Assembly: GCA_027575765.1 (NCBI GenBank)
Contig: JANBPT010001005.1
Location: 1-16,676 of the forward strand
Reading direction: 5' to 3'
DNA length: 16,676 bases
From: Tieghemiomyces parasiticus
Taxonomy: Eukaryota > Kickxellomycota > Dimargaritomycetes > Dimargaritales > Dimargaritaceae
The position numbers and the translations under genes were made by a program. A model generated the notes under the pieces. The model was not told the origin of the DNA. It worked only from the letters and a program-made list of their open reading frames with translations, and ran no database searches. Below are positions 1 to 7,859 of this stretch, one piece after another. Position 1 is the first letter of the stretch, and the number at the start of each line of letters is the position of its first letter.

Positions 1-2
1 GT

Positions 3-74
3 GGCTCAATGGTTTAGTGGTATAATACTCCCTTAGGGTGGGAGTGGTCCTGGGTTCGATTCCCAGTTGAGCCC
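3..74 (+). tRNA. tRNA-Pro, anticodon AGG
   Basis: The full cloverleaf can be folded by eye. The acceptor stem GGCTCAA (3-9) pairs with TTGAGCC (67-73). The anticodon stem CTCCC/GGGAG encloses the loop TTAGGGT, which gives anticodon AGG at 35-37. The T stem CTGGG/CCCAG encloses TTCGATT. C74 is the discriminator base, as expected for eukaryotic tRNA-Pro. There is no intron and CCA is not encoded. The D arm and TTCGA loop form the internal A and B boxes used by Pol III. It decodes CCU, and CCC by inosine wobble. The gene begins almost at the window edge, so its upstream region is not visible. Confidence 0.97.
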
Positions 75-79
75 TAAAA

Positions 80-83
80 TTTT
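80..83 (+). terminator. Pol III T-run after tRNA-Pro(AGG)
   Basis: Four T residues lie 5 nt past the discriminator base. This is the minimal Pol III stop signal, and its position fits the tRNA gene. Confidence 0.6.
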
Positions 84-1131
84 ACATTTAGTGTTTTGCT
101 CTGTCTTTTGTGTGAAGCGTACCATTTTACTAAGTCTGGTACGTCCTCCTAATGGTGCTCAGCGAAATGATAAATAAAACTCATAATTATACTGCCGCAA
201 GCGAAAAAACTGAATCTGCAATGTTTAGTAATAATGGATGATAACTCACAGAAACAAAGTCGATTAACAGATGTAATGGCATAAATATCAGACAGACCTA
301 AGGGGATGATGCTAACATAAGTTTACTAAATGAAAATGGCAATGGATGCCACTACAATAATGAGGAAGTACAGGAAAAGCTGCCAGACCCTGCATTTGGT
401 ACCTAGGTCCAGATTATATAGTTGGCAGTCTATAAAGAATCAGCATACTTTGAGATATTGTCTTGCATGGCTAACCCTTTTGGAACCTCTTCCTGAGATT
501 GTGTCATTGAGTTTCATACTTTAAACTTTTTCCAGTTATAGTTGTGACCTCCTATAAACCTTCAAGAGTCAAAGCTGAGGTTGACATCACAAAACTGTAA
601 AAGTTACCTAGATATTAGACCCTGAGATCAGATATTTCAGCAATGTATAACACTGTGGCGAATTCACTACATTTCCCTCTCCCTCTCCCTTTCTCATCCA
701 TCCTGATGTCTTATTGGTGCTTAGATGGTTACCAAGGCCTGTTTATTGTTCTCTGAGGTTCCTTTGAGTCTTGGCATGACTCATCTCCATTTTTCCCATC
801 TTCTTCAAGCAGGCACAAAGACAAAAGAATTTGAAATAGCCATCTTTATTGGCTACATTCCATTAGTAAGCAAGTTCTCTATTGTTCTACTCCGTTTTTC
901 TCCCACTGCTCTCACTTGGATTTGGTCCTCACAAAAATCCTCAACAACCAAATCCTCCCTCCTTCTCCTACCATTTGCCACCTCCCTTTTTTTCATATAT
1001 ATATCCCCCTTTCCTTCTCTCCTTTTTATCAGCATCAGCTTTATCTTCTCTCACTTTCTTCTTTCCCTCATCAAGAATAAAGTTCCCTATCAAAGAACTT
1101 AAGGCTTGATCATTACACCCAGGCTCCCATT
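84..1131. other. AT-rich stretch without a recognisable gene
   Basis: All frames are short and resemble no family I know. Notable items are a CCCTCT pyrimidine tract near 670-700, a long pyrimidine-rich stretch near 885-1070 interrupted by TATATATAT near 995, and an AATAAA near 1076. This order (TATA, pyrimidines, poly(A) signal, then gag) could be the remains of a retroelement leader or 5' LTR. No matching 3' copy is visible in the window. Confidence 0.35.
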
Positions 1132-1783
1132 ATGGAGTGGGAAACATTAATCACCACCATTCAGCAGGTTTTTTCACACCATGAATTGGGATTGAATCTG
1201 TGTATGCATATTTGTCAGCTGCACCAGATGGAGGCTGTGAGTTGCTACATTAGTCAGTTCAACAGTCTGATTTACCAGGTGTCTGATATGCATGCCAATG
1301 ACCATCTTAAGTATTTTTTTGAATGGCCTGCAGCCCTCTCTCCAATACAATCTGTTGGTGTCTGGGGTAACTTCTTTGCCTGATGCTCCAAATAAGGCCC
1401 TCATGTTTGCTTATTGCCAGAGGGTGAAATCATCTTCCACTCCCTCTTTTTTATTCACCAACCAATATAATTTTTGGGGTTCCCCTATTGGTGGGTCAAA
1501 GCGTTTTCCACAAGGAGGACACTCAGTTATTCCCTCCACATCTGCTGGCCATCCCCCTACTAATTTGGTGGCCATTACCATGGAGTTGGATCAACTCCAT
1601 AGCCTAACTCTGGTTGAATGTGATGATCTTTATCAATGGGGTGCTTGCTTCAGATGCAGGTGCCCTGGACATACTTGTTATAATTACCTAGGCCTACAAG
1701 CCATTCAAGCTGAAGAGTCAGGAAATGGAGTGGAGGCCAACTCTCCAGAGTTGGATGGAACCAAGGTGAAAAACCCCAAGTAA
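1132..1783 (+). pseudogene. Decayed Ty3/gypsy-like gag gene (capsid plus zinc knuckle)
   Basis: Two overlapping frames together encode a retrotransposon Gag. The first (1132 onward) carries a capsid-type segment with the family's pattern of an aromatic/leucine helix, QL, then a YISQFNSLIYQV-like stretch. The second (from about 1292, frame +2) continues it as FLNGLQPSLQ and ends in a CCHC-like zinc knuckle. The frame changes at a run of seven T (1314-1320), consistent with one extra T. In the knuckle (about 1646-1687) Cys, Cys and His are present, but the last Cys is Tyr (TAC for TGC, one G-to-A change). A third frame goes on for some 17 codons past the stop at 1783. No protease, reverse transcriptase or integrase follows. 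I infer a truncated, inactive Ty3/gypsy-class element. The capsid call rests on pattern only. Confidence 0.7.
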
Positions 1784-1993
1784 TACTTTGGCCATCATCC
1801 AACCCAGCAAGGCCTGCTCAATTGATACTTCTGACTCTTAAGGTAACTAAATCTTTCAAAAAAATAATTACAAAAATTAAAAACATTACTGTGCCCTTTA
1901 GTCATGCCTCTTCTTCTGTTTTTGCTGTTTCAGGCTCATGATACGGATGCCAGCTATGACCTGGCTTGCCCTTGCTCTATTAGTCTTAACCCT

Positions 1994-2126
1994 TGTGGTG
2001 ATTGGGAACCACCACATTAGATTATCCCAAGGTAAAGTTCAAGTCTACTATTTTGGAACCTTAAATTCTGTGATAGTAGAATAGCCTTTTGGTTATGGTA
2101 TTATGCTTGGGCTTAATATCAGCACA
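1994..2126 (+). repeat. LTR-like direct repeat, copy A (133 bp)
   Basis: This copy matches 2938-3070 over 133 bp without gaps, with 18 differences by hand count (about 87% identity, 13 of them transitions). It begins TGTG and ends CACA, as LTRs do. Its first 23 bases form a hairpin, TGTGGTG/CACCACA with a 9-nt loop. There is no evident target-site duplication. It may be a solo LTR, or the left LTR of a very small element. Confidence 0.75.
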
Positions 2127-2362
2127 CCATCCCTGATATAATAACATTGCTACCACAAAATATATCAACTTTGATCTGTACTGGACGTCACCCTGATGTC
2201 ACATATGTAGTATGAAACATAGGGCCTGCCCAACCCTTAGAATAAACAAGATTTCCCCGACCTTTTCATTTAAACTGAGTCTCACTGATTTTCCTTATTT
2301 TTATTTTTGTCAAGTCATACTTAATAGGAATTTATATCGGCAACTCAAAAAAAATCATCGAA

Positions 2363-2435
2363 GGCTTGATAGTGTAGAGGTTTAACATACGTGCTTTGGG
2401 TGCACGTGGCCCGGGTTCGAATCCCGGTCAAGCCC
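2363..2435 (+). tRNA. tRNA-Pro, anticodon UGG
   Basis: The full cloverleaf is visible. The acceptor stem GGCTTGA (2363-2369) pairs with TCAAGCC (2428-2434). The D stem is GTGT/ACAT. The anticodon stem CGTGC/GCACG encloses TTTGGGT, giving anticodon TGG at 2397-2399. The T stem CCGGG/CCCGG encloses TTCGAAT. The discriminator base is C2435. There is no intron. It decodes CCA and CCG and complements the AGG isoacceptor 2.3 kb upstream on the same strand. It sits between the two 133-bp LTR-like repeats. Confidence 0.97.
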
Positions 2436-2439
2436 ATTG

Positions 2440-2445
2440 TTTTTT
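2440..2445 (+). terminator. Pol III T-run after tRNA-Pro(UGG)
   Basis: Six T residues lie 4 nt past the discriminator base, a strong Pol III termination signal. Confidence 0.75.
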
Positions 2446-2602
2446 GTCGATCAATTTTTACTTTTCCATCTCTGTTGTAGGGGAAACTCCCTAGAGGGAA
2501 CTATAGACTAATAACCGGGATTCTTAAGTCTAATATATGTATAAGCCTTATAAACGGATGGCAAAATAAGGAAGACAGTTGTGTAAGTGTGTTCAGCTAT
2601 TG

Positions 2603-2634
2603 TTTATTGAGTAGCAACCAAAAGGTCTTTTATA
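2603..2634 (-). promoter_or_regulatory. LTR-like TATA / AATAAA module, minus strand
   Basis: On the minus strand TATAAAA (2634-2628) is followed about 20 bp later by AATAAA (2608-2603). Such close spacing of a TATA box and a poly(A) signal is typical of the U3/R part of compact LTRs and unusual for ordinary genes. No ORF is linked to it, so it is probably a remnant of another retroelement. Confidence 0.3.
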
Positions 2635-2904
2635 GTGAAAGATGATTGGTATCCTTCATAATGGCTACAGCTTGAGTTCAGAGCTAATCCCCAGAATATA
2701 GTACAGGGCAGGGTTGGTGCCCAGGCAGATAGAGTAAGAAGTTATGCAGCTGCTGGGTCAATACAAAGAGTATTGAGGGGAGGGAGGCCCTAAGCAGATA
2801 GAGGTGGAGGCACCAGTCAAGGAAGATGGTGACATCTAACAGCACAGGAAGGTTGGCATCACAACAAAGGAATATCAGAATAAGGGAATAACAAAGGCTC
2901 AAGC

Positions 2905-2927
2905 AGGAAGAGGAGGAAAGAAAAAAG
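2905..2927 (+). other. Polypurine tract upstream of repeat copy B
   Basis: Twenty-three purines in a row lie 10 bp before the TGTG start of copy B. LTR elements prime plus-strand DNA from a polypurine tract just 5' of the 3' LTR, so this supports an LTR reading of the repeat pair. The 10-bp gap is larger than usual, which weakens the case. Confidence 0.35.
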
Positions 2928-2937
2928 CCTAGGTAAG

Positions 2938-3070
2938 TGTGGTGATTGGGAGCCACCATGTTAGATTATCCCAGGGTAAAGGCCAAGTCTGCTGTTTCAG
3001 AACTATAAAATCTGTGATAGTAGAATAGCCTTTTGGGTATGGTACTAGACTTGGGCCTAATATCAGCACA
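2938..3070 (+). repeat. LTR-like direct repeat, copy B (133 bp)
   Basis: This is the second copy of the repeat at 1994-2126, in the same orientation and of exactly equal length, with the same TGTG and CACA ends. The terminal hairpin is partly lost here (CACCATG in place of CACCACA). The interval between the copies is 811 bp and holds the tRNA-Pro(UGG) gene. Confidence 0.75.
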
Positions 3071-4257
3071 GTGGTTCTTTTCAGAGGAAGCTGGCACCCA
3101 TTACCCTACTGCCATCTCCAACCAGCAGCCTGGAATTGATCCTGCACAAGTAGTCCCTGTTGACCCAGGATGTCTCCACCTCAAATGCCGACCATACCTG
3201 CAGATGTTGCAGCCACAATAACCACTGAATGATTGACATGGAAATTCCATCACATGGAGCATGACATCACCTTTAATATGATGTTCCTCCCACCTGCCCT
3301 GGCTGCCAAGAGATGATCCATACATTGTCTGGTGGTTATACATAAAAACAGTGTCATCATCCATCATTCTGCATTACACCACAATGCAACAAACAACACT
3401 CAAAGATGAAACACATGGAGGTCCACTGATGATTATCTCTGAGGCACCATCACATTTGCATCCTGGCCTCTATTTAAGCCTTATCAGTTGCCATCCTGTG
3501 AGGATGGAAGGCAATAAATTATCTTCTAATCACCATCTTTATTTCCTTTCAAAGCTCTTTATTATTATTATTATATCTATGCCATCACTTGCCTTGAGAA
3601 ACCTTGCATTGCTAGGTTTTGCCAACAAGTGGGAGTGCCAATCTATACTCTCACACTAACCCCTCCCACTATATAATTCGCACCTCACTACACATGCTCT
3701 GTACACCATTCATGTTGGTTATGGATACTTTACCTACAAATGATGGTTAAGAAAAAGGCCCCTCAGAACTGGCAGTTAATTTTGACAGATTAACTATAAA
3801 AGTTTTATCTTCCTTGGCTAACCCTAGTGATCCTTGAGACCAGGCAATCAGGCCTGATCATCCAAGTGCCTATCACTGACAAGCCAGGACTGCACTGGGC
3901 GCTTCACCGGGTCAAGTTGCCATCCACCACAGATGGCAACCTCTCCAAAATGAGAGCCAGGATGACCAGCTAATCAACAAACACTGACGAGTTACCCAGC
4001 CTGGTTAAAGAGATTAAAATGAAACAAGGTGCAACCAGAGCCCAAAACCCACCCTGTTCAATCCCTCCTCTCTTTACTCCAACCAGCTTGGCTCCCTGAG
4101 AGCGCCGCATGGGTGTTGCCGAGCAAGTAAGCAAGTGACTGGTTAGTTAGCAAGGTTAGCAAGGTTATTCTACTGATCCCAGTCGCTTCACCGACCAAGA
4201 TCATCGTAGACTATGCTAGGGGTATACCTCGTCAGTAAATTGACAACCAGTCAGTGA
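3071..4257. other. Non-genic AT-rich stretch, probable retroelement debris
   Basis: I see no credible gene. It holds a TTA microsatellite (about 3558-3573), an LTR-like module (entered separately), and a short tandem TTAGCAAGG x2 (4147-4164). The frames are short and look like chance. Confidence 0.4.
3471..3518 (+). promoter_or_regulatory. LTR-like TATA / hairpin / AATAAA module
   Basis: TATTTAA (3471-3477) is followed by a perfect hairpin, CCATCC-TGTGA-GGATGG (3491-3507), and then AATAAA (3513-3518), all within 48 bp. This compact order suggests the R region of an LTR. No coding region follows. Confidence 0.3.
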
Positions 4258-4844
4258 CAAACTTCCATAGCCAAATCTGCATACCATCATCATCATCAGG
4301 GCCGAAGAGGGCAGTCGCTTTTGGTAGGTGACACCTCCAGCGATAAGATGTTCCTCTACGATCTGTCCCAGGTCCAGGTGACTGACGAACGTGGGTCTAT
4401 AGATAGAGGACAGTAGGACAGGGCACCCAGACGACAAATCAGATTTGCGTCTGAGTCCTGACCCTCCAACCTTGATCTACACGGCCCGACGTGGCCGCAG
4501 CAGACAAACAAGTTGCCAGTGATGGCTCCTAAACACGCTGGGGTCAGCCGCAGAACCGCAGGACAGTGGCAAGCCTCCGATGCCCCGGACGAAGCCGACG
4601 ACGGGAGGGTGCCAGGTTGTATGCCTCAAGACTGGTAGGCAGTGTGGGATAACCTATACTATTGGCATGCTGCGGGAAATTGTCCCTGGCTGATTTGTGG
4701 GACCGATATGTCCTCACATTGATTAGGCCGCCACATCAAACGCGGCTATGATATCGAAGACAGGGCAGGCCCTTGAAATGTCACCGTCAATCCCACCAGT
4801 GTCACTGGCCTCGCGGATTGCCTTATTTTTCTTTTGCCAATGGC
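4258..4844. other. Transition zone with weak coding relics before the PPR gene
   Basis: GC content rises here to that of the gene block. Two plus-strand relics can be read. One is an open frame at 4258-4416 with a beta-propeller-like stretch, LLVGDTSSDKMFLYDLS. The other is a frame at 4462-4760, broken by TAG and TGA, with a Cys/His pattern like a C2H2 zinc finger (about 4681-4734). Neither is a convincing gene. The last part must hold the 5' UTR and promoter of the PPR gene, but no clear TATA box stands out. Confidence 0.35.
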
Positions 4845-7800
4845 ATGCCCGACCTTAACCCGCTTCATGCTACTCACCCCACCACGGTCTGCAACAAGTT
4901 TTGCTCCTTTGCACCGAGTGTGCCCCGAATTTCACCCCTGGCACTACCGTTTCCTAGATTGCAGCTTTCATTGACCCTCTCCCCACGATTCCTACCAATC
5001 TTGGACCGTCACGTCTACATGCGACCACCACGTCCAGTCAACCTTACCTTCAACCGCCGGTTTAATGGCCCAGTCCGGCACTACCGGGCCAACGCCATGC
5101 CACCCAGGCGCGATCTCTCGGACCCGGTTCAGCATAGTAGCACGCCAAGGCCACCACCGGCCCGGCCTGGGCTTTCCACATTACCACCAGGTTTCGCCGT
5201 CCAGCAGCGGATTCAAATTTGTACTCTCCGGGCGCTACTTAGCCACCGGAACCATCAGGGCGCATGGACAGTCTTTGAACGGCTGCGCCTGGCGGATGCC
5301 AACCTTGTCTTCCCGACCGATCTCTATCTCGATTTTTTCGACCTTCTACGGGGCGACCACACTGTCTTTGACCCACCCACAGCGTCTGACCATCTTCGCA
5401 CCCTTCAGCGGCTATGCGATGACGCCGCCCACCACGTCGACCAGGACCCCGATCCGGACCTTGTCCACGACCTTCTGGTCCAGATCACCCTGGGCTACTG
5501 TCTAGCGGGCGCCGAGACCGCCGCGTTCCAGTTCCTGCGTACCGGCTGGCCCGACGACGCCAAGGCCCGGTCAACTGACGTGGACCCCATCATGCAACGC
5601 GCCCTTGTTACCCGAGACCGTCAGCTGGCCGTCAGCCTGCTCAAGTTTTTGCATAACCGCCGGGTTCCGCCGAGCCCGCGCACCTGCGTCCTGGCCCTGG
5701 AAATCTTCATGGACCAAGACAGTCTGATGGATGTGGACATTCTGATGCGCTACTTTGCGCGGGTTGGCTACCGGCTTTCCCCTGGTCGGTGCGTTAAATT
5801 GGCAGACTTCTACAGCCGGCACCAGAACGAGGCCCAGGTGATGTGGGCGTTTGAACAGTGTTTCGACCAGCCAGCCCTTGTTCCTGGTAAGAAGGTCCGG
5901 TGGTGGGTACTCATCTTCTGCCGGATGAAGCGATTCGACTACGCCTGGAAAAGTTACCAGTATCTACGCGAAGCTCAGGAGGTGCCCGACAAGCACATGA
6001 TGGCTGCCCTGATTGAACAGGCTGCCCCCAAGCACGTAGAGAAAGTGCACCAGCTTCTTGACGACGCCCGGCGATTCAACCTGATGAACCCCATAGTGGC
6101 GGTCGCCCTCGCCAACACCTACGCCCGTCTGGGTTGCGCTTCCCCGCTTACGCAGGTCGTGGATGACATTTTGAACCGCATCGACCAGTTCAGGGCAGAG
6201 GACGTGGGCCAGCTCATTCACGACCTGAGTCGGGTCCAACTCCAGACTCACGCCAACCGGGTCTTCCGGGCGGCTGTCCACGCTGGCATTGTCCTCCCGA
6301 CCGTCACCCTCCAAATGGTACTCAACCACCTGGCCAAAAGGCCACATTTTGGTCTCCTGTCGTTCTTCATGGCCGCCTGGTCTGAGGGCCGCCTCAATTT
6401 GGACCCGTCCGTTGCCTTTTCCCTGTTCGGCCACCTGCTCCTTGCTCAGGAACGGCACGACGCCCGCCACGTTTACGCAGCAATGGTAGACGAGCCGTCC
6501 GGATGGTGGCACCGGGAAGCCGCCGCGGTGATGCGTAAATTAGTTGACGCCGACGCCTTCGATCTGGCCCGTGATTGGTATCAGCGCCAGCGCCAGGCCG
6601 GACCCATTCCGGAAGGGCAGCGGGCTGTGTGCGACCTGGCACTCCAGGCGGCTGCGGCTGCCGGCGACCGAGACCTACTGGCGACGATCCAACGCGACAT
6701 GATCACCTTCGGCCTGCCCGACCGGGGCGCCACATCCGCCGCCCACCTTCGGGTCTACGCCCGCCGCGGGGAATATGACATGGCCGCTGACCACCTGCGG
6801 GCTTTGGCGGTGAACGGCAGCACTAGTTTGCGTAGCTCCACGACCCCTTTGCTGGATGCCGTGCTCGACCCTTTGGCGCTGGCAACGCAGATCGAACCCG
6901 CCGTCAACTTGTTGACCCTGGGTTGCCAACTCGGGTTCTGGCCGTCAGCCGCCGGCCTTAAGACGCTGACTGTGCGGATCCGGTTACACGCCAAGTACGG
7001 GGCGGTAGGTGAGGCGGTGGTCAAAACCCTTGAGTCTCGCGCCGATCTGGCCCGGCTGCCGGCCGCCCAGACGTTCACCCTGTATTACCTGGCGCACTGC
7101 CAACGGTATCAGGAAGTGTATGACCGGTTCCGGCGGTACCGCGATATTGACCGCGCCCCGCTCGCCATTGACTGCCACGTGGCGTTCATCCTGGCCGGCG
7201 TCCGCCTTGGCCGCACCGACGAGGCCGTACGAGTGCTACACGAGACGTTCAGCGCCGGCACGTTCCCCCTGCGCACTGTGTTTATCCGGGCCATCCACTT
7301 CGCCTGGGTGCGCGAGCTCTGGCCCGTCCTTGAGGTGCTCCACCGACTCCTGGATGACCAGGGCATGCTTTACCACCACGGCGGCTCCCCGTGCTACACC
7401 GCTCTGATCCGTGCCTACACCACGAAACGGGACACCGCGGCGGTCGCCGCGCTCTGGCACAAGCTTCGCCGTCATCTGCAGCGTCGCGAGGTTCAGCTCA
7501 CTCACTGCACCGTCTCGGTGCTTATTGACACCTGTCGATTGCTGGACCAGGACTACATTGACGAAGTAAAGGCCGCCGTGCAATCCCAGGCAATAGTGTT
7601 CAACCTGTCCAACTTTATCTCCCTGATGGAGTACCATGGCGCCCGAGGGGAGGGCCAAGTCGCCCTTGACCTTCTCGAAGTGGATATGCCAGCGCTGGGG
7701 ATCACCCCCGATCGGAAATGTATCCAGCACCTTGTGTGGGTGCTCCGCCAGACCCAACAGGAAGAGGCGCTGGCCCGCCTGGCGGCTTACGTGACTAAGA

Positions 7801-7859
7801 TCAACCGACCAGACGTGATGGAATGGTGGCAACACAGCCTGTCCACTGAGCTCGTGTAG
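4845..7859 (+). CDS. Pentatricopeptide repeat (PPR) protein, probably mitochondrial
   Basis: This is a 1004-residue protein from the first in-frame ATG (4845, G at -3). The frame stays open upstream but has no earlier ATG. A second start at 5019 has T at -3 and would give a more Arg-rich N-terminus. Either start gives a basic, Ser/Leu/Pro-rich leader poor in acidic residues for about 75 residues, which fits mitochondrial import. The rest is helical with PPR-like repeats. Clear ones are DCHVAFILAGVRLGRTDEAV (about 773-792), YTALIRAYTTKRDTAAVAAL (about 851-870) and FISLMEYHGARGEGQVALDL followed by LGITPDR (from about 923). PPR proteins bind organellar RNA and act in processing, stability or translation. 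The size resembles yeast Pet309 or Neurospora CYA-5, but I cannot assign an ortholog. It has no intron over 3 kb, unlike its split neighbours. AATAAA lies 82 bp past the stop. Confidence 0.85.
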   Translation: MPDLNPLHATHPTTVCNKFCSFAPSVPRISPLALPFPRLQLSLTLSPRFLPILDRHVYMRPPRPVNLTFNRRFNGPVRHYRANAMPPRRDLSDPVQHSSTPRPPPARPGLSTLPPGFAVQQRIQICTLRALLSHRNHQGAWTVFERLRLADANLVFPTDLYLDFFDLLRGDHTVFDPPTASDHLRTLQRLCDDAAHHVDQDPDPDLVHDLLVQITLGYCLAGAETAAFQFLRTGWPDDAKARSTDVDPIMQRALVTRDRQLAVSLLKFLHNRRVPPSPRTCVLALEIFMDQDSLMDVDILMRYFARVGYRLSPGRCVKLADFYSRHQNEAQVMWAFEQCFDQPALVPGKKVRWWVLIFCRMKRFDYAWKSYQYLREAQEVPDKHMMAALIEQAAPKHVEKVHQLLDDARRFNLMNPIVAVALANTYARLGCASPLTQVVDDILNRIDQFRAEDVGQLIHDLSRVQLQTHANRVFRAAVHAGIVLPTVTLQMVLNHLAKRPHFGLLSFFMAAWSEGRLNLDPSVAFSLFGHLLLAQERHDARHVYAAMVDEPSGWWHREAAAVMRKLVDADAFDLARDWYQRQRQAGPIPEGQRAVCDLALQAAAAAGDRDLLATIQRDMITFGLPDRGATSAAHLRVYARRGEYDMAADHLRALAVNGSTSLRSSTTPLLDAVLDPLALATQIEPAVNLLTLGCQLGFWPSAAGLKTLTVRIRLHAKYGAVGEAVVKTLESRADLARLPAAQTFTLYYLAHCQRYQEVYDRFRRYRDIDRAPLAIDCHVAFILAGVRLGRTDEAVRVLHETFSAGTFPLRTVFIRAIHFAWVRELWPVLEVLHRLLDDQGMLYHHGGSPCYTALIRAYTTKRDTAAVAALWHKLRRHLQRREVQLTHCTVSVLIDTCRLLDQDYIDEVKAAVQSQAIVFNLSNFISLMEYHGARGEGQVALDLLEVDMPALGITPDRKCIQHLVWVLRQTQQEEALARLAAYVTKINRPDVMEWWQHSLSTELV

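Noticed and set aside
725..1102. A 125-codon plus frame with Ser/Leu/Phe-rich sequence
   Set aside because: It is the translation of a long pyrimidine tract with no start context or family likeness.
2684..2959. A 91-codon minus-strand frame rich in Leu and Cys
   Set aside because: It starts inside repeat copy B, overlaps the polypurine tract, and its hydrophobic content comes from purine-rich plus-strand DNA.
1994..3070. A complete LTR retrotransposon bounded by the 133-bp repeats
   Set aside because: There is no primer-binding site directly after the left copy, no target duplication and no coding capacity, so I call only LTR-like repeats.
4147..4164. GGTTAG-containing tandem that could be an interstitial telomere repeat
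   Set aside because: Only two units of TTAGCAAGG are present and the unit does not match TTAGGG arrays.
5065..7835. Many open frames of 60-199 codons on both strands inside the PPR gene
   Set aside because: They overlap one long coding frame with repeat structure and GC-rich codon use. They show no motifs and are expected shadows in GC-rich coding DNA.
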